From: a virus
DNA length: 38,340 nt
Direction: 5' to 3' (one strand)
IMG/VR virus record: IMGVR_UViG_3300005563_000064
Location: 1-38,340 of that record
Shown: positions 14,579-21,464 of the stretch, in pieces
How the letters are laid out: each line of letters opens with the position of its first letter
Numbering within the stretch: position 1 is the stretch's first letter
Notes under the pieces: model-generated
Database searches by the model: none
Seen by the model: the letters and a program-made list of their open reading frames with translations, nothing else
What the model was told of the DNA's origin: nothing
Translations under genes and position numbers: made by a program

Positions 14579-15019
14579 TCAATATTCATTAGGATTAGCG
14601 TGGAACTCAACACCAAGCGAGCAACCTAAAACATATACTTGCTCCAGATATTCGCTCATGCCACGCGTTGTTAGCTCGGTAGTGCTACCTACTAGGACAC
14701 GGTCACCTTTCGGCGTGTAGTCCCATTTAACGTATCCTGGCAGCGTTAGAAGCGGGTCGAACTCTTCTGGCAGGAACTCTTGTTTACAGTATTCGTGCCA
14801 TGTCTTCTCAGAATACTTTTTCCCATCCGAATAGCCTTGTTCAGCAAGATCCTTTAACGGGCCAGTCCACATCAAAGCATTCTGCGACAGCTTGCGTACT
14901 TTTGTCTTTGGCTGAATTACCACCTCATAACTATCGTTACAAGGTAGATTGCGGATGATTGCGATAGCACGGTCTCGGCGAGTAGAATCAACGAGGATGA
15001 TTTTATGAAGGTTAGTCAT
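14579..15019 (-). CDS. ninB: NinB recombination protein
   Basis: 146 residues from the ATG at 15019 behind GGAAAG. The core VVIQPKTKVRKLSQNALMW, then a WHEYCKQEFLP segment and LTTRGMSEYLEQVY near the end are diagnostic of lambda NinB (Orf), a recombination mediator that helps load recombinases on SSB-coated DNA. It overlaps the upstream coiled-coil gene by eight bases and precedes methylase and NinG, forming a nin-like recombination block. Confidence 0.93.
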   Translation of the reverse strand: MTNLHKIILVDSTRRDRAIAIIRNLPCNDSYEVVIQPKTKVRKLSQNALMWTGPLKDLAEQGYSDGKKYSEKTWHEYCKQEFLPEEFDPLLTLPGYVKWDYTPKGDRVLVGSTTELTTRGMSEYLEQVYVLGCSLGVEFHANPNEY

Positions 15020-15314
15020 GCGCTCTTTCCATCGCTTCGCTAAACTCCACAATACGATTTTCAATTTCATCTTCCAAATCAATGATTCTTTGCTTTGCAT
15101 CAGAAAGTTCGACCTCCAACTCTTCAACACGCTCTTTCAACTCTTCGCCCCAATTACGCAAAGTGTCATTTGCTTTTCGCAAATCTTCAAGCAAACCATT
15201 TTTTCTGTATCCAACGGCGGCATCCAACTCGCTTGCGGCTGTTTGTACATTCTCAATAAGGCGGATCACCTCATCAATATCAGGGCATGTATAGCCGATT
15301 GGTCCGGGAGCCAT
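15012..15314 (-). CDS. Coiled-coil protein
   Basis: 100 residues. After a Cys-containing N-terminus (GPIGYTCPDIDE) residues about 40-95 form a long heptad-rich, highly charged coiled coil (ELKERVEELEVELSDAKQRI). Such proteins often oligomerise or bridge partners. The start shares one base with the 27-codon gene upstream (TAATG). No function recognised. Confidence 0.65.
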   Translation of the reverse strand: MAPGPIGYTCPDIDEVIRLIENVQTAASELDAAVGYRKNGLLEDLRKANDTLRNWGEELKERVEELEVELSDAKQRIIDLEDEIENRIVEFSEAMERAHD

Positions 15315-15397
15315 TATGTGTACCTTTCGATAAATCCAACAAGTAAAAGTAACGCTGTAATAGCGAGTAGGTAGTGGTTGGGATAGCTAGTGGTCAT
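15314..15397 (-). CDS. 27-residue membrane peptide
   Basis: Reads MTTSYPNHYLLAITALLLLV and GFIERYT, one hydrophobic helix with a short charged end. Its ATG overlaps the previous stop (ATGA) and its TAA overlaps the next ATG (TAATG), so it is exactly fitted into the operon. The size alone would not support it; the junctions do. Confidence 0.6.
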   Translation of the reverse strand: MTTSYPNHYLLAITALLLLVGFIERYT

Positions 15398-15534
15398 GAC
15401 ACTTCGCCCTCAAACAAACAAAACCAAACCAAAGAACTAATAGCCCATCCGACAGCAGGGTAATTTCCGATTAAGATGCAAGATGTAATCCCGATAGCGT
15501 GAGCGATATAAATTAAGATTTTTAACGCCTTCAT
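15394..15534 (-). CDS. 46-residue membrane protein
   Basis: Begins MKALKILIYIAHAIGITSCI and ends WFCLFEGEVS. Two hydrophobic stretches could form a hairpin in the membrane. GGAG lies seven bases before the start, and both ends are ATGA junctions. Function unknown; it could modulate host membrane processes early in infection. Confidence 0.68.
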   Translation of the reverse strand: MKALKILIYIAHAIGITSCILIGNYPAVGWAISSLVWFCLFEGEVS

Positions 15535-15695
15535 TTGCCTCTCCTCTCACATTGACGACATTTCGTCGAATCATTTTCATATTGCGCGATACTGCGACGT
15601 TTTCGGCAACTGATGCAGGTGCGTTGCGTGTGCGAGTAGTGCAGCATGTTGCGGGTGTTATTACGAAAGGCCTGCAATTGGTCAGGGCTACTCAT
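15531..15695 (-). CDS. 54-residue zinc-finger protein
   Basis: Two CxxC pairs (CISC at 27-30, CRQC at 46-49) in a basic context (RKRRS, CERRGK) predict a small zinc ribbon that binds nucleic acid. It overlaps the HTH gene by ATGA and the next small gene by ATGA. Likely an early regulator or host-takeover protein; no family assigned. Confidence 0.7.
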   Translation of the reverse strand: MSSPDQLQAFRNNTRNMLHYSHTQRTCISCRKRRSIAQYENDSTKCRQCERRGK

Positions 15696-15868
15696 TTCTT
15701 GACTCGCTTGAAATAGTTTTCCAATGCGATAATCGTTACCCGGCTACGCTTTGCTTCTGGATCATTAATAATGTTCTTCATCGTTTGAGCGGTAACACCT
15801 GTCTTTGCCTCAATGACTGCCAGGTTATCGCGCTCATGCTCAAGTTTATTTGCTAACTGTTGATACAT
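15692..15868 (-). CDS. Small helix-turn-helix protein (Cro-like candidate)
   Basis: 58 residues from the ATG at 15868, chosen because GGAGG lies seven bases upstream; a start 12 bases further up lacks a site. The core LAVIEAKTGVTAQTMKNIIN reads as a helix-turn-helix (helix, turn at TGVT, recognition helix), followed by VTIIALENYF. It is the first gene of the minus-strand early operon, next to the operator dyad, so autoregulation as a Cro-like repressor is likely. No CI partner is present. Confidence 0.7.
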   Translation of the reverse strand: MYQQLANKLEHERDNLAVIEAKTGVTAQTMKNIINDPEAKRSRVTIIALENYFKRVKK

Positions 15869-15895
15869 ATTTACCTCCATTTGATCGACAACTGA

Positions 15896-15923
15896 ATCGT
15901 AGCATATATAAGATAATATTCAA
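15896..15923 (-). promoter_or_regulatory. Divergent early promoter, minus strand
   Basis: Minus strand: -35 TTGAAT (15918-15923), 16-base spacer, -10 TACGAT (15896-15901) preceded by TGC (extended -10). The -35 overlaps the left arm of the operator dyad. The sequence around the -10 and start, TACGATTCAGT, mirrors TATGATTCAGT of the plus-strand promoter, which supports the call. Confidence 0.55.
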
Positions 15924-15943
15924 GCAAATGTTTTGTGAATATT
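15915..15943. promoter_or_regulatory. Operator-like dyad between divergent promoters
   Basis: Perfect 8-bp inverted repeat AATATTCA (15915-15922) and TGAATATT (15936-15943) separated by 13 bases. It overlaps the minus-strand -35 and lies 14 bases from the plus-strand -35. A dimeric regulator, most simply the HTH protein encoded at 15692-15868, could bind here and switch both operons. Confidence 0.6.
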
Positions 15944-15956
15944 TTTAAAATAAAGC

Positions 15957-15985
15957 TTGCTATCGTATTCTGAGTATTCTATGAT
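15957..15985 (+). promoter_or_regulatory. Divergent early promoter, plus strand
   Basis: -35 TTGCTA (15957-15962), 17-base spacer, -10 TATGAT (15980-15985). Expected start near 15992. It would make the 390-base structured leader and then the plus-strand early operon. The region GATTCAGT after the -10 is the inverted copy of ACTGAATC at 15891-15898 beside the opposing promoter. Confidence 0.65.
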
Positions 15986-15991
15986 TCAGTC

Positions 15992-16384
15992 ATCGCACAG
16001 AAACAAACCTGAACGGCGAACACAAGACTAAGGTTAGATATGTGCGTAAAGTTTGGCAAACCTTCCCAAGCTTGCTCGCCAGTCGGTGCACAGCAAGACA
16101 GTTGGAATGCCCGTTAAACCTCCGCCGCGTTAGTGCGGAGGGCCAACAGGAAAGAGGGAGCCACAGCAAAACGGACTTCCCGATGCATGCGCAGTACCGA
16201 ACGCGCTGAGAGGGCATGCAAACAAAGGGTGTAATCCTCTTTTTCCTGTTGGTGGATATCCGTAGCGCGAGCGGATGTGAGTGCGATGTAACGAGGCGGG
16301 TAATTTACTCAGGTCGCATATTAGTTGACCGCCCAACCGGAAATGAGCAACCGGCCACCAACTTCAATTTATAGGGAGAGAATA
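15992..16384 (+). ncRNA. Structured 390-base leader or stand-alone ncRNA
   Basis: Between promoter and first gene the RNA can form: GGCGA/TCGCC (16015-16019, 16076-16080) enclosing CAAG/CTTG and AAGGTT/AACCTT; CCTCCGC/GCGGAGG (16119-16125, 16135-16141); a 15-bp helix 16143-16157 with 16236-16252 (two-base bulge) enclosing TGCATGC/GCATGCA (16184-16190, 16214-16220); ATCCG/CGGAT (16258-16262, 16272-16276); and crossing helices 16281-16286/16314-16319 and 16295-16299/16329-16333, a possible pseudoknot. CAACCGG occurs twice just before the gene. No open frame of note. Not recognised as RNase P, tmRNA or a group I intron. Confidence 0.65.
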
Positions 16385-16912
16385 ATGAAAACAACTTTGA
16401 ATGAAATTCGTGAAAATTCGCCATGTCATGAAGGATGGACTAAATTGCTCAAGTCTTTGAATAAGACAAAAGCAGATGATGCGCCAGTTTCAATTACCCA
16501 AGTTTTGGACAGCAATGGATTGGATGATGCTTTGTGGTGTCTACGTGCAGTAAAAGGACATGACAAAGAAATCCGCTTGTTTGCTGTATGGTGCGCTCGT
16601 CAAGTTGAGCATTTGATGACCGATCAACGCAGTAAAGATGCATTGAATGTCGCAGAGAAATTTGCAAATGGCGATGCGACACAGGAAGAATTGGCTGCTG
16701 CGTGGGCTGCTGCGTGGGCTGCTGCGAGGGCTGCTGCGGGGGATGCTGCGGGGGATGCTGCGAGGGATGCTGCGTGGGCTGCTGCGTGGGCTGCTGCGGG
16801 GGATGCTGCGTGGGCTGCTGCGAGGGATGCTGCGTGGGCTGCTGCGAGGGATGCTCAAGAAAAAGAACTGCGTCGTATCTGCGCAAAGATTGATCAAGAA
16901 GCAGAAGCATGA
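16385..16912 (+). CDS. Ala-rich tandem-repeat protein (Imm5-like)
   Basis: 175 residues from the ATG at 16385 behind GGGAGAG. Residues 1-104 form a helical domain with LRAVKGHDKEIRLFAVWCAR, similar to the phage and bacterial family grouped with Imm5-type putative immunity proteins. Residues about 105-156 are 13 four-residue repeats AA(W/R/G)(A/D), predicted as a continuous helix with one variable face. The ending QEKELRRICAKID is a normal helix. It is the first gene after the structured leader. Function unknown. Confidence 0.75.
   Translation: MKTTLNEIRENSPCHEGWTKLLKSLNKTKADDAPVSITQVLDSNGLDDALWCLRAVKGHDKEIRLFAVWCARQVEHLMTDQRSKDALNVAEKFANGDATQEELAAAWAAAWAAARAAAGDAAGDAARDAAWAAAWAAAGDAAWAAARDAAWAAARDAQEKELRRICAKIDQEAEA
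16697..16852 (+). repeat. 13 tandem 12-bp repeats, GCTGCGNGGGMT
   Basis: Thirteen uninterrupted units within the Ala-rich gene. Variation is restricted to base 7 (T, A or G) and base 11 (C or A), coding AA then W, R or G, then A or D; the other ten positions are invariant. The unit length keeps the frame whatever the copy number, and all frames stay open across it, producing spurious long frames on both strands. Confidence 0.95.
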
Positions 16913-17088
16913 AATACATTTACGCAATCGCCTTTCTACTTTCTGCTGCCTATCTGATGAAGATGCCAGTGGATGAGGCAAAGCCAGTGTTGGCGAAACA
17001 GGTTAAGCAAGATCCATATAAGGCCGAATGGGAAGCTTTGACTAAAGAAGCTGAACGTCTTACGTTTCCAATTGCTGCATATAAATAA
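16909..17088 (+). CDS. 59-residue membrane or secreted protein
   Basis: Begins MKYIYAIAFLLSAAYLMKMP in an ATGA overlap with the preceding stop, and ends LTFPIAAYK. The hydrophobic N-terminus (3-17) is a signal anchor or uncleaved signal; the rest is a charged helix. It is co-transcribed with the Ala-rich gene. No family recognised. Confidence 0.7.
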   Translation: MKYIYAIAFLLSAAYLMKMPVDEAKPVLAKQVKQDPYKAEWEALTKEAERLTFPIAAYK

Positions 17089-17109
17089 ACTGATTAAACG
17101 GAGAGAAGA

Positions 17110-17625
17110 ATGTCTGAAAAAGGGAAAACACATTACCGTAAAGCTTTTGATTCGCCATATCTGAGTAGCGCTGATATTGTTGAGCCGACGGTTTTGACAG
17201 TTAAGCATGTGGTCTTGTCTTCTGATTTGACGAAGAAAACAAAAGACCATTTCAACACGGCACATTTCGTTGAAACTGAGATTCGGCCAGGAGAAAAGCT
17301 AAAGCCGATGATTTTAAATGCCTCTAACAGCAAAACTATGAAGGCTCTGACTAGCTCGCCATTCATTGACGATTGGCAGAATGTCCGCATTACTGTGTAC
17401 GTTGATCCAAATGTACGGTTTGGCAAAGAAATGGTAGAGGGCTTGCGAATCAGTCCACATGCTCCTGAAAAACGTTACTTGACTCCTGATAACGTTAAGG
17501 GATGGGACAATGCAAAAACCGCATTTAAGCGTGATGGGAATCTGGTCGCGGTGTTGTCGCGTGTTGATATGTCGCCAGAACATCAAACTCAGCTTATGGA
17601 AGAGTGCGAGGAGCCTAAGGAATGA
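17110..17625 (+). CDS. Conserved phage protein beside the YqaJ exonuclease
   Basis: 171 residues, GGAGAG site. The sequence KGKTHYRKAFDSPYLSSADI, a DPNVRFGKE segment and EGLRISP is a conserved phage family often found directly before YqaJ-type recombinases. Its place suggests a role in phage recombination, perhaps accessory to annealing, but no annealase fold (Erf, RecT, Beta) is apparent. Its stop overlaps the YqaJ ATG by four bases. Confidence 0.75.
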   Translation: MSEKGKTHYRKAFDSPYLSSADIVEPTVLTVKHVVLSSDLTKKTKDHFNTAHFVETEIRPGEKLKPMILNASNSKTMKALTSSPFIDDWQNVRITVYVDPNVRFGKEMVEGLRISPHAPEKRYLTPDNVKGWDNAKTAFKRDGNLVAVLSRVDMSPEHQTQLMEECEEPKE

Positions 17626-18236
17626 TTTTCCATAATGTAGAGCAAAATACAGAGGCTTGGCAAGCGCTGCGAACCGGAAAAGCGACTGCCTCTAACTTCG
17701 CCTGTTTCATGGCGAATGAAGGAAAGGCATTTGGAGATCCTGCAAAACGTTATGCATTGCAGATTGCCTTAGAGCGGATCACTGGAAACAAATCTGAGGT
17801 GAACTTCACAAATGACCACACCGAACGCGGCCATGAGCAGGAGCCGATTGCGCGCATGCTTTACGAAGAAGAAAACTTTGTGGATGTGCAAAACGGCGGA
17901 TTCTTTGATTGCGGTCTCTATGGCGATTCGCCAGATGGGCTTATAAACCATGACGGCGTTATTGAGATAAAAAGTGTCATTGCGCCAGTCCATTATGCTA
18001 CGTTGCGACGCGGTAGTTTTGATCCTGCATACCGCTGGCAGTTTATTGGGCATCTGGATTGTACAGAGCGCGTCTATGTAGATTTCGTCAGCTATTGCTC
18101 TGAATTTCCTAAAGATAAGCAATTGATCGTCCATCGGTTAACCAAGGATGATTGCGCAGATGAGCTAACACGACTTGCTAATCGTCGTGATGAATTCTTG
18201 AATTTAGTTGAGCAAATTTTCCAGGAGATTAAGTAA
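17622..18236 (+). CDS. YqaJ-type viral recombinase exonuclease
   Basis: 204 residues, the normal size. It is a lambda-exonuclease-like nuclease that resects double-stranded ends for single-strand annealing. Motifs: GHEQEPIAR at 70-78, GDSPDGL at 101-107 (Asp105), EIK at 115-117, together the PD-(D/E)XK catalytic site, and a WQFIGHLDC helix. It is encoded between the conserved partner and SSB, with an HNH gene inserted before SSB. Confidence 0.93.
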   Translation: MIFHNVEQNTEAWQALRTGKATASNFACFMANEGKAFGDPAKRYALQIALERITGNKSEVNFTNDHTERGHEQEPIARMLYEEENFVDVQNGGFFDCGLYGDSPDGLINHDGVIEIKSVIAPVHYATLRRGSFDPAYRWQFIGHLDCTERVYVDFVSYCSEFPKDKQLIVHRLTKDDCADELTRLANRRDEFLNLVEQIFQEIK

Positions 18237-18715
18237 TGGCCATGACTAGCGACGAAAGATTTTGGAGAAAAGTAGAAAAGAAAGGGAAAACAGAGTGCTG
18301 GCTATGGCTTGGCGCGAAAAAGCCATCCGGGTATGGGAACGTTAGGCGCAACAAAATTTACACAACCGCGCACAGAATTTCTTGGGGAATAACATTTGGG
18401 CCAATTCCAAATGGCATGCAAGTGCAGCACTCATGTGACAATCCTTCATGTTGCAATCCTAATCATTTAATGCTTGGTACAGTTATATCAAATTTTATTG
18501 ACATGGTGAAAAAGGGCCGGGCCAACTCAAACCACACTAATAGAAGTTTTGGAGAAAAACATCAAAACCATAAACTTACCAGTAAACAAGTTTATGAAAT
18601 TAGGGAGAAGTATATTCCTGGAAAAGTGAGGCAAGCAGATCTGGCTAGTCAATATGGAGTTAGTCAGCGCACAGTAAGCATAATCATCAGAAAGGAAGGT
18701 CGCATACATGGCTAA
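18236..18715 (+). CDS. HNH endonuclease with C-terminal HTH
   Basis: 159 residues. HNH core at about 43-80: [30 protein letters not shown]. Residues about 100-155 ([34 protein letters not shown]) form an HTH for target recognition. It differs from the two AP2-bearing enzymes elsewhere in the window, so it is a separate acquisition. It begins in a TAATG overlap with the YqaJ stop and ends eight bases inside the SSB start. Confidence 0.93.
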   Translation: MAMTSDERFWRKVEKKGKTECWLWLGAKKPSGYGNVRRNKIYTTAHRISWGITFGPIPNGMQVQHSCDNPSCCNPNHLMLGTVISNFIDMVKKGRANSNHTNRSFGEKHQNHKLTSKQVYEIREKYIPGKVRQADLASQYGVSQRTVSIIIRKEGRIHG

Positions 18716-19148
18716 CGTAAATAAATTCATTGGAATTGGTAATCTTGGACGCGATCCTGAAACTAGATATATGGCAAACGGTGAGGCAGTAACCAATATT
18801 ACAATCGCATGCACAGAATCATGGAAAGACAAGACAACAGGCGAGAAAAAAGAATTGACAGAGTGGGTGCGCGTAACTTTTTATAGAAAACTTGCCGAAA
18901 TTGCAGGGCAGTATCTGAAAAAAGGAAGTTCTGTCTACGTCGAAGGAAAGTTACAAACACGTAAATGGACAGACAAAGACGGCGTTGAAAAATACACTAC
19001 TGAAATCATCGCTGACAGCATGCAAATGCTCGGAGGGCGTTCTGATGGTGGCCAAGCGCCCGCACGTCAAGATCAGCAAGATCGCCAACCTGCTGCCGCC
19101 CGCACAGCACCAAACTTTTCTGATATGGACGACGATATTCCATTTTAG
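18708..19148 (+). CDS. ssb: Single-stranded DNA-binding protein
   Basis: 146 residues. OB fold at 1-110 ([46 protein letters not shown]), a Gln, Ala and Arg-rich linker, and the acidic tip DMDDDIPF that recruits recombination and replication partners. It works with the YqaJ exonuclease and NinB in this genome. Full length with no missing segment. Confidence 0.96.
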   Translation: MANVNKFIGIGNLGRDPETRYMANGEAVTNITIACTESWKDKTTGEKKELTEWVRVTFYRKLAEIAGQYLKKGSSVYVEGKLQTRKWTDKDGVEKYTTEIIADSMQMLGGRSDGGQAPARQDQQDRQPAAARTAPNFSDMDDDIPF

Positions 19149-19150
19149 TC

Positions 19151-19179
19151 TTGTAATTTCAATCTTCATCGTCTAAGAT
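19151..19179 (+). promoter_or_regulatory. Candidate promoter after SSB
   Basis: -35 TTGTAA (19151-19156), 17-base spacer, -10 TAAGAT (19174-19179), both four of six consensus. The expected start is near 19187, just at the foot of the leader hairpin. It would serve the accessory genes from 19286 onward. Confidence 0.4.
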
Positions 19180-19186
19180 GAATTTG

Positions 19187-19245
19187 TGGCGCTAGAGTTA
19201 GCTGCTCGAAAGATAGGTCTCTCCCCTTCTCCCTATCGCGCGCCA
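19187..19245 (+). ncRNA. Nested hairpin in the leader of the accessory genes
   Basis: Outer helix TGGCGC/GCGCCA (19187-19192 with 19240-19245), inner helix GATAGG/CCTATC (19212-19217 with 19232-19237), a pyrimidine-rich terminal loop. There is no T-run, so it is not an intrinsic terminator. A small TTCATC/GATGAA hairpin precedes it. It may be a cis-regulatory element or RNA processing site. The stretch 19149-19285 contains nothing else. Confidence 0.45.
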
Positions 19246-19285
19246 TGTCAGTATAAACAAGGGTTGGTTTGAAGGAGCCATTAAA

Positions 19286-19528
19286 ATGCAAAATTTCACA
19301 CATGAAGATATCGGATATGTTCGCGCATATTTACAACGCTCGCCTTCGGATTCGTTAAAGAAAGAGGCGGATCAAGTTATCGGATTTCTGCAAAGCCAAG
19401 TTGAGTTTCTGAAACAAGAGAATGAAGAACTGGTTAAGTCTTCGGACAACCGCGTTCAATCGCTTGCTGATCAACTCGCAGAAGCCCAACAAAAGTGCAA
19501 CGACTACATGCTGAAAGCGAGCATATAA
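19286..19528 (+). CDS. Small coiled-coil protein
   Basis: 80 residues behind GAAGGAG. Residues about 25-75 are a coiled coil (VIGFLQSQVEFLKQENEEL, ADQLAEAQQKC). It is the first of a run of accessory genes. It shares one base with the next gene (TAATG). No function known. Confidence 0.65.
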   Translation: MQNFTHEDIGYVRAYLQRSPSDSLKKEADQVIGFLQSQVEFLKQENEELVKSSDNRVQSLADQLAEAQQKCNDYMLKASI

Positions 19529-20508
19529 TGGACATGACAATCGAACAAGCAATGAAAGTTGCCGCTGAGTTGGAAGAACGTGGTTGCTTGAATGAGCCTG
19601 CTAAAGCTGCACGAACTTTGCTCGCGCACATCAACAGCCTGGCATCGCCGCAAGTAACGGATGAGCAGATCGCTTTTGAGCAACATGTCAAGAATATCTT
19701 CCCGCACAGTTGGGAACTTGATTTGGCGTCTGATCGAATGACGGGGTATGGAAGTTTGCAAACCATGCTGATGTGGGGAGCATGGCAAGCCCGCAGTCGT
19801 CTATCGGCATCTCAAGAATCCGTCCCGCAAGGATGGCTTGATGTAATTGCCAAGGTTCGCAAAGGAATCGACACCTATAGCGAATCCTCTTTTGACAATA
19901 GCGGATATCGAAACTATGCCCATGTGATGCTTGATGCTGTCGTTGATGGCTTGGATGACCTCTCAGCACCGCCAGCAGCAGAGACGCCAAAGCCGACTGC
20001 GGAAGTTCAGGGCTGGATCGTATTGGATGCCGCCGAAGTGCAAAGTGGCGTTGACCGCGTGCGCTGGGCCGAGGGATTGATTCGTCAGTTACCAGAGACG
20101 CATGACGGACGCAATAGCTGGCTGATGAATTACGGCAAAGGCGGTTACACCAAAGCAGCGCCCCAAGAGGCGGAGACGGTAGCAGCTGCAATATCTACAA
20201 ATTTATCTAATCTTATTGCTGAGATCGAAAAGCAATGGGGGACGAGAGTAAACAACGTTACGACCCTTTATAAAATCACGGCAGATCAACTCGCTCAGCT
20301 TACGCTACTGTCGCAGGAACAAGCGCCAGCATCTGTAAGCGCGCTGGATAAGGAAGCCGGGGAATGCCAGCGGATCGTGCGGACTGGCGATCAATCTCTG
20401 ACACTGACGTTTTCATCCTGCCGTGCCGCCAACGCGTTCGAGAAGGCGCTCCGCGCAACGCCGCCGACATGGGCGCAATCCCAACCGCAGCAGGTGACGA
20501 AACCGTGA
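19528..20508 (+). CDS. Modular phage accessory protein (Ea22-like)
   Basis: 326 residues from the ATG at 19528 (TAATG junction); an upstream ATG at 19495 is inside the previous gene. The segment IAFEQHVKN and then a MLMWGAWQARSRL motif is a module repeated in many phage accessory proteins, as is WIVLDAAEVQSGVDRVRWAE. The protein appears to be a mosaic of such modules joined by Ala/Pro linkers (APPAAETPKPTAE). Function unknown. This region is visibly more GC-rich than the structural genes. Confidence 0.6.
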   Translation: MDMTIEQAMKVAAELEERGCLNEPAKAARTLLAHINSLASPQVTDEQIAFEQHVKNIFPHSWELDLASDRMTGYGSLQTMLMWGAWQARSRLSASQESVPQGWLDVIAKVRKGIDTYSESSFDNSGYRNYAHVMLDAVVDGLDDLSAPPAAETPKPTAEVQGWIVLDAAEVQSGVDRVRWAEGLIRQLPETHDGRNSWLMNYGKGGYTKAAPQEAETVAAAISTNLSNLIAEIEKQWGTRVNNVTTLYKITADQLAQLTLLSQEQAPASVSALDKEAGECQRIVRTGDQSLTLTFSSCRAANAFEKALRATPPTWAQSQPQQVTKP

Positions 20509-20720
20509 AGACTTATTACTTCGGCGAACCATCTCGCTCTCTGCTAAAGGCAGCTTTTTGGTTGAGAAACAAAGTCTGGTTCTTGCGGTATCCGATAGCG
20601 ATAATCCTGGCTCTGTTTTGGATCGTCTTGCTGCCACCGGCTTATTTAATCATCAAATTGTCATCGTTCGCGCATGCCGTTGCTGGATGGTGCGGTTTCG
20701 ATTCAAGAGATTGGGAGTAG
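20505..20720 (+). CDS. Membrane protein, GTG start
   Basis: 71 residues starting at GTG in a GTGA overlap with the previous stop. One long hydrophobic region at about 30-55 (PIAIILALFWIVLLPPAYLI), perhaps a helical hairpin broken at the prolines. Longer readings of this frame run into the preceding gene and are not supported. No family recognised. Confidence 0.6.
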   Translation: MKTYYFGEPSRSLLKAAFWLRNKVWFLRYPIAIILALFWIVLLPPAYLIIKLSSFAHAVAGWCGFDSRDWE

Positions 20721-20723
20721 GAA

Positions 20724-21464
20724 ATGAACTTAGACATAGAACGTGAGCGCCGGGAGTTTGAGGCGTGGTACTTTGATTCGGGAGAATCGGGATTTAACGC
20801 CAATCGTCGTGATGCGGAAGAAGGCGTACATGCAGCCTTCAAGGACATGTCATTCGCAACATGGCTTGCCGCCAAGCGTGCCGTCGTGGGGAGCGCGGAG
20901 CCGGTGGCGTGGCTGTACGACTGCGTTGGAGCTAAGCATCTACAGTTGCATCGTGACGATCATTTTTATTCCTTAGACAACGGGAAAAGCTATGTTGTTG
21001 GTCAACCTCTAATTCTCATGAGCGGAGATACTCGAAGAGATCCAGTCATAGCTGTTGTAAAAGATGGAGAAATTACCCACATGCGGGCAAGCGAAGCCAT
21101 AGCATTCACCGCCCCTCCAGCGCCTGTAAGTGCGGAGCCGGTTGACATGGAAGATACTTGTCGTGCCGAATGGAAAGAGTTGACGCACAACGCCCGCAAA
21201 GATATCCACTATCCAGACTTCCGTGCGATCTGGTTACAAGGTCGCGATTTCGGTATCAGCGAAAATTCCCCACCAGCCACAGATGCGAAGGACAGCGAGC
21301 GCTGGAAGGAAATAGCCGAATATCAATTGGCGATGCGCGTCTACCCAGAAATGCCTGGTCTCGCCATTGGATCGCTTGACGCCATGTTCAATCACGGTTG
21401 GCGCTGGCCAGGTCGGCAAGCCGACATCGACGCAGCTATCGCAGCAAAGGAAAAAGCGCAATGA
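20724..21464 (+). CDS. Modular phage accessory protein (Ea22-like)
   Basis: 246 residues, AGGAAATGAAC start context. N-terminal RREFEAWYFD and FATWLAAKRA, then AEPVAWLYDCVGAKHLQLHR and SERWKEIAEYQ, are typical repeated modules of phage accessory proteins that are shuffled between genomes. A possible small beta domain lies in the middle. Function unknown; it stops in an ATGA overlap with the next gene. Confidence 0.65.
   Translation: MNLDIERERREFEAWYFDSGESGFNANRRDAEEGVHAAFKDMSFATWLAAKRAVVGSAEPVAWLYDCVGAKHLQLHRDDHFYSLDNGKSYVVGQPLILMSGDTRRDPVIAVVKDGEITHMRASEAIAFTAPPAPVSAEPVDMEDTCRAEWKELTHNARKDIHYPDFRAIWLQGRDFGISENSPPATDAKDSERWKEIAEYQLAMRVYPEMPGLAIGSLDAMFNHGWRWPGRQADIDAAIAAKEKAQ

Noticed and set aside
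15990-16217. Minus-strand 75-codon frame inside the structured leader
   Set aside because: Cys and Arg-rich, no ribosome site, and placed antisense to the predicted leader RNA.
15992-16384. RNase P RNA, tmRNA or group I intron
   Set aside because: The conserved blocks of RNase P, the tRNA-like ends of tmRNA, and the R/S core pairing of group I introns could not be found; some short similarities (for example CAGGAAAGAGG) are not enough.
16697-16852. CRISPR or iteron array
   Set aside because: Units are contiguous, without spacers, and lie inside a coding frame whose reading frame they preserve.
16494-16981. Several long frames on both strands across the Ala-rich repeat (His/Pro/Gln, Cys/Gly and Arg/Gly repeats)
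   Set aside because: A 12-bp repeat without stops stays open in all frames. Only the +1 frame at 16385-16912 has a start site and coupling to its neighbour.
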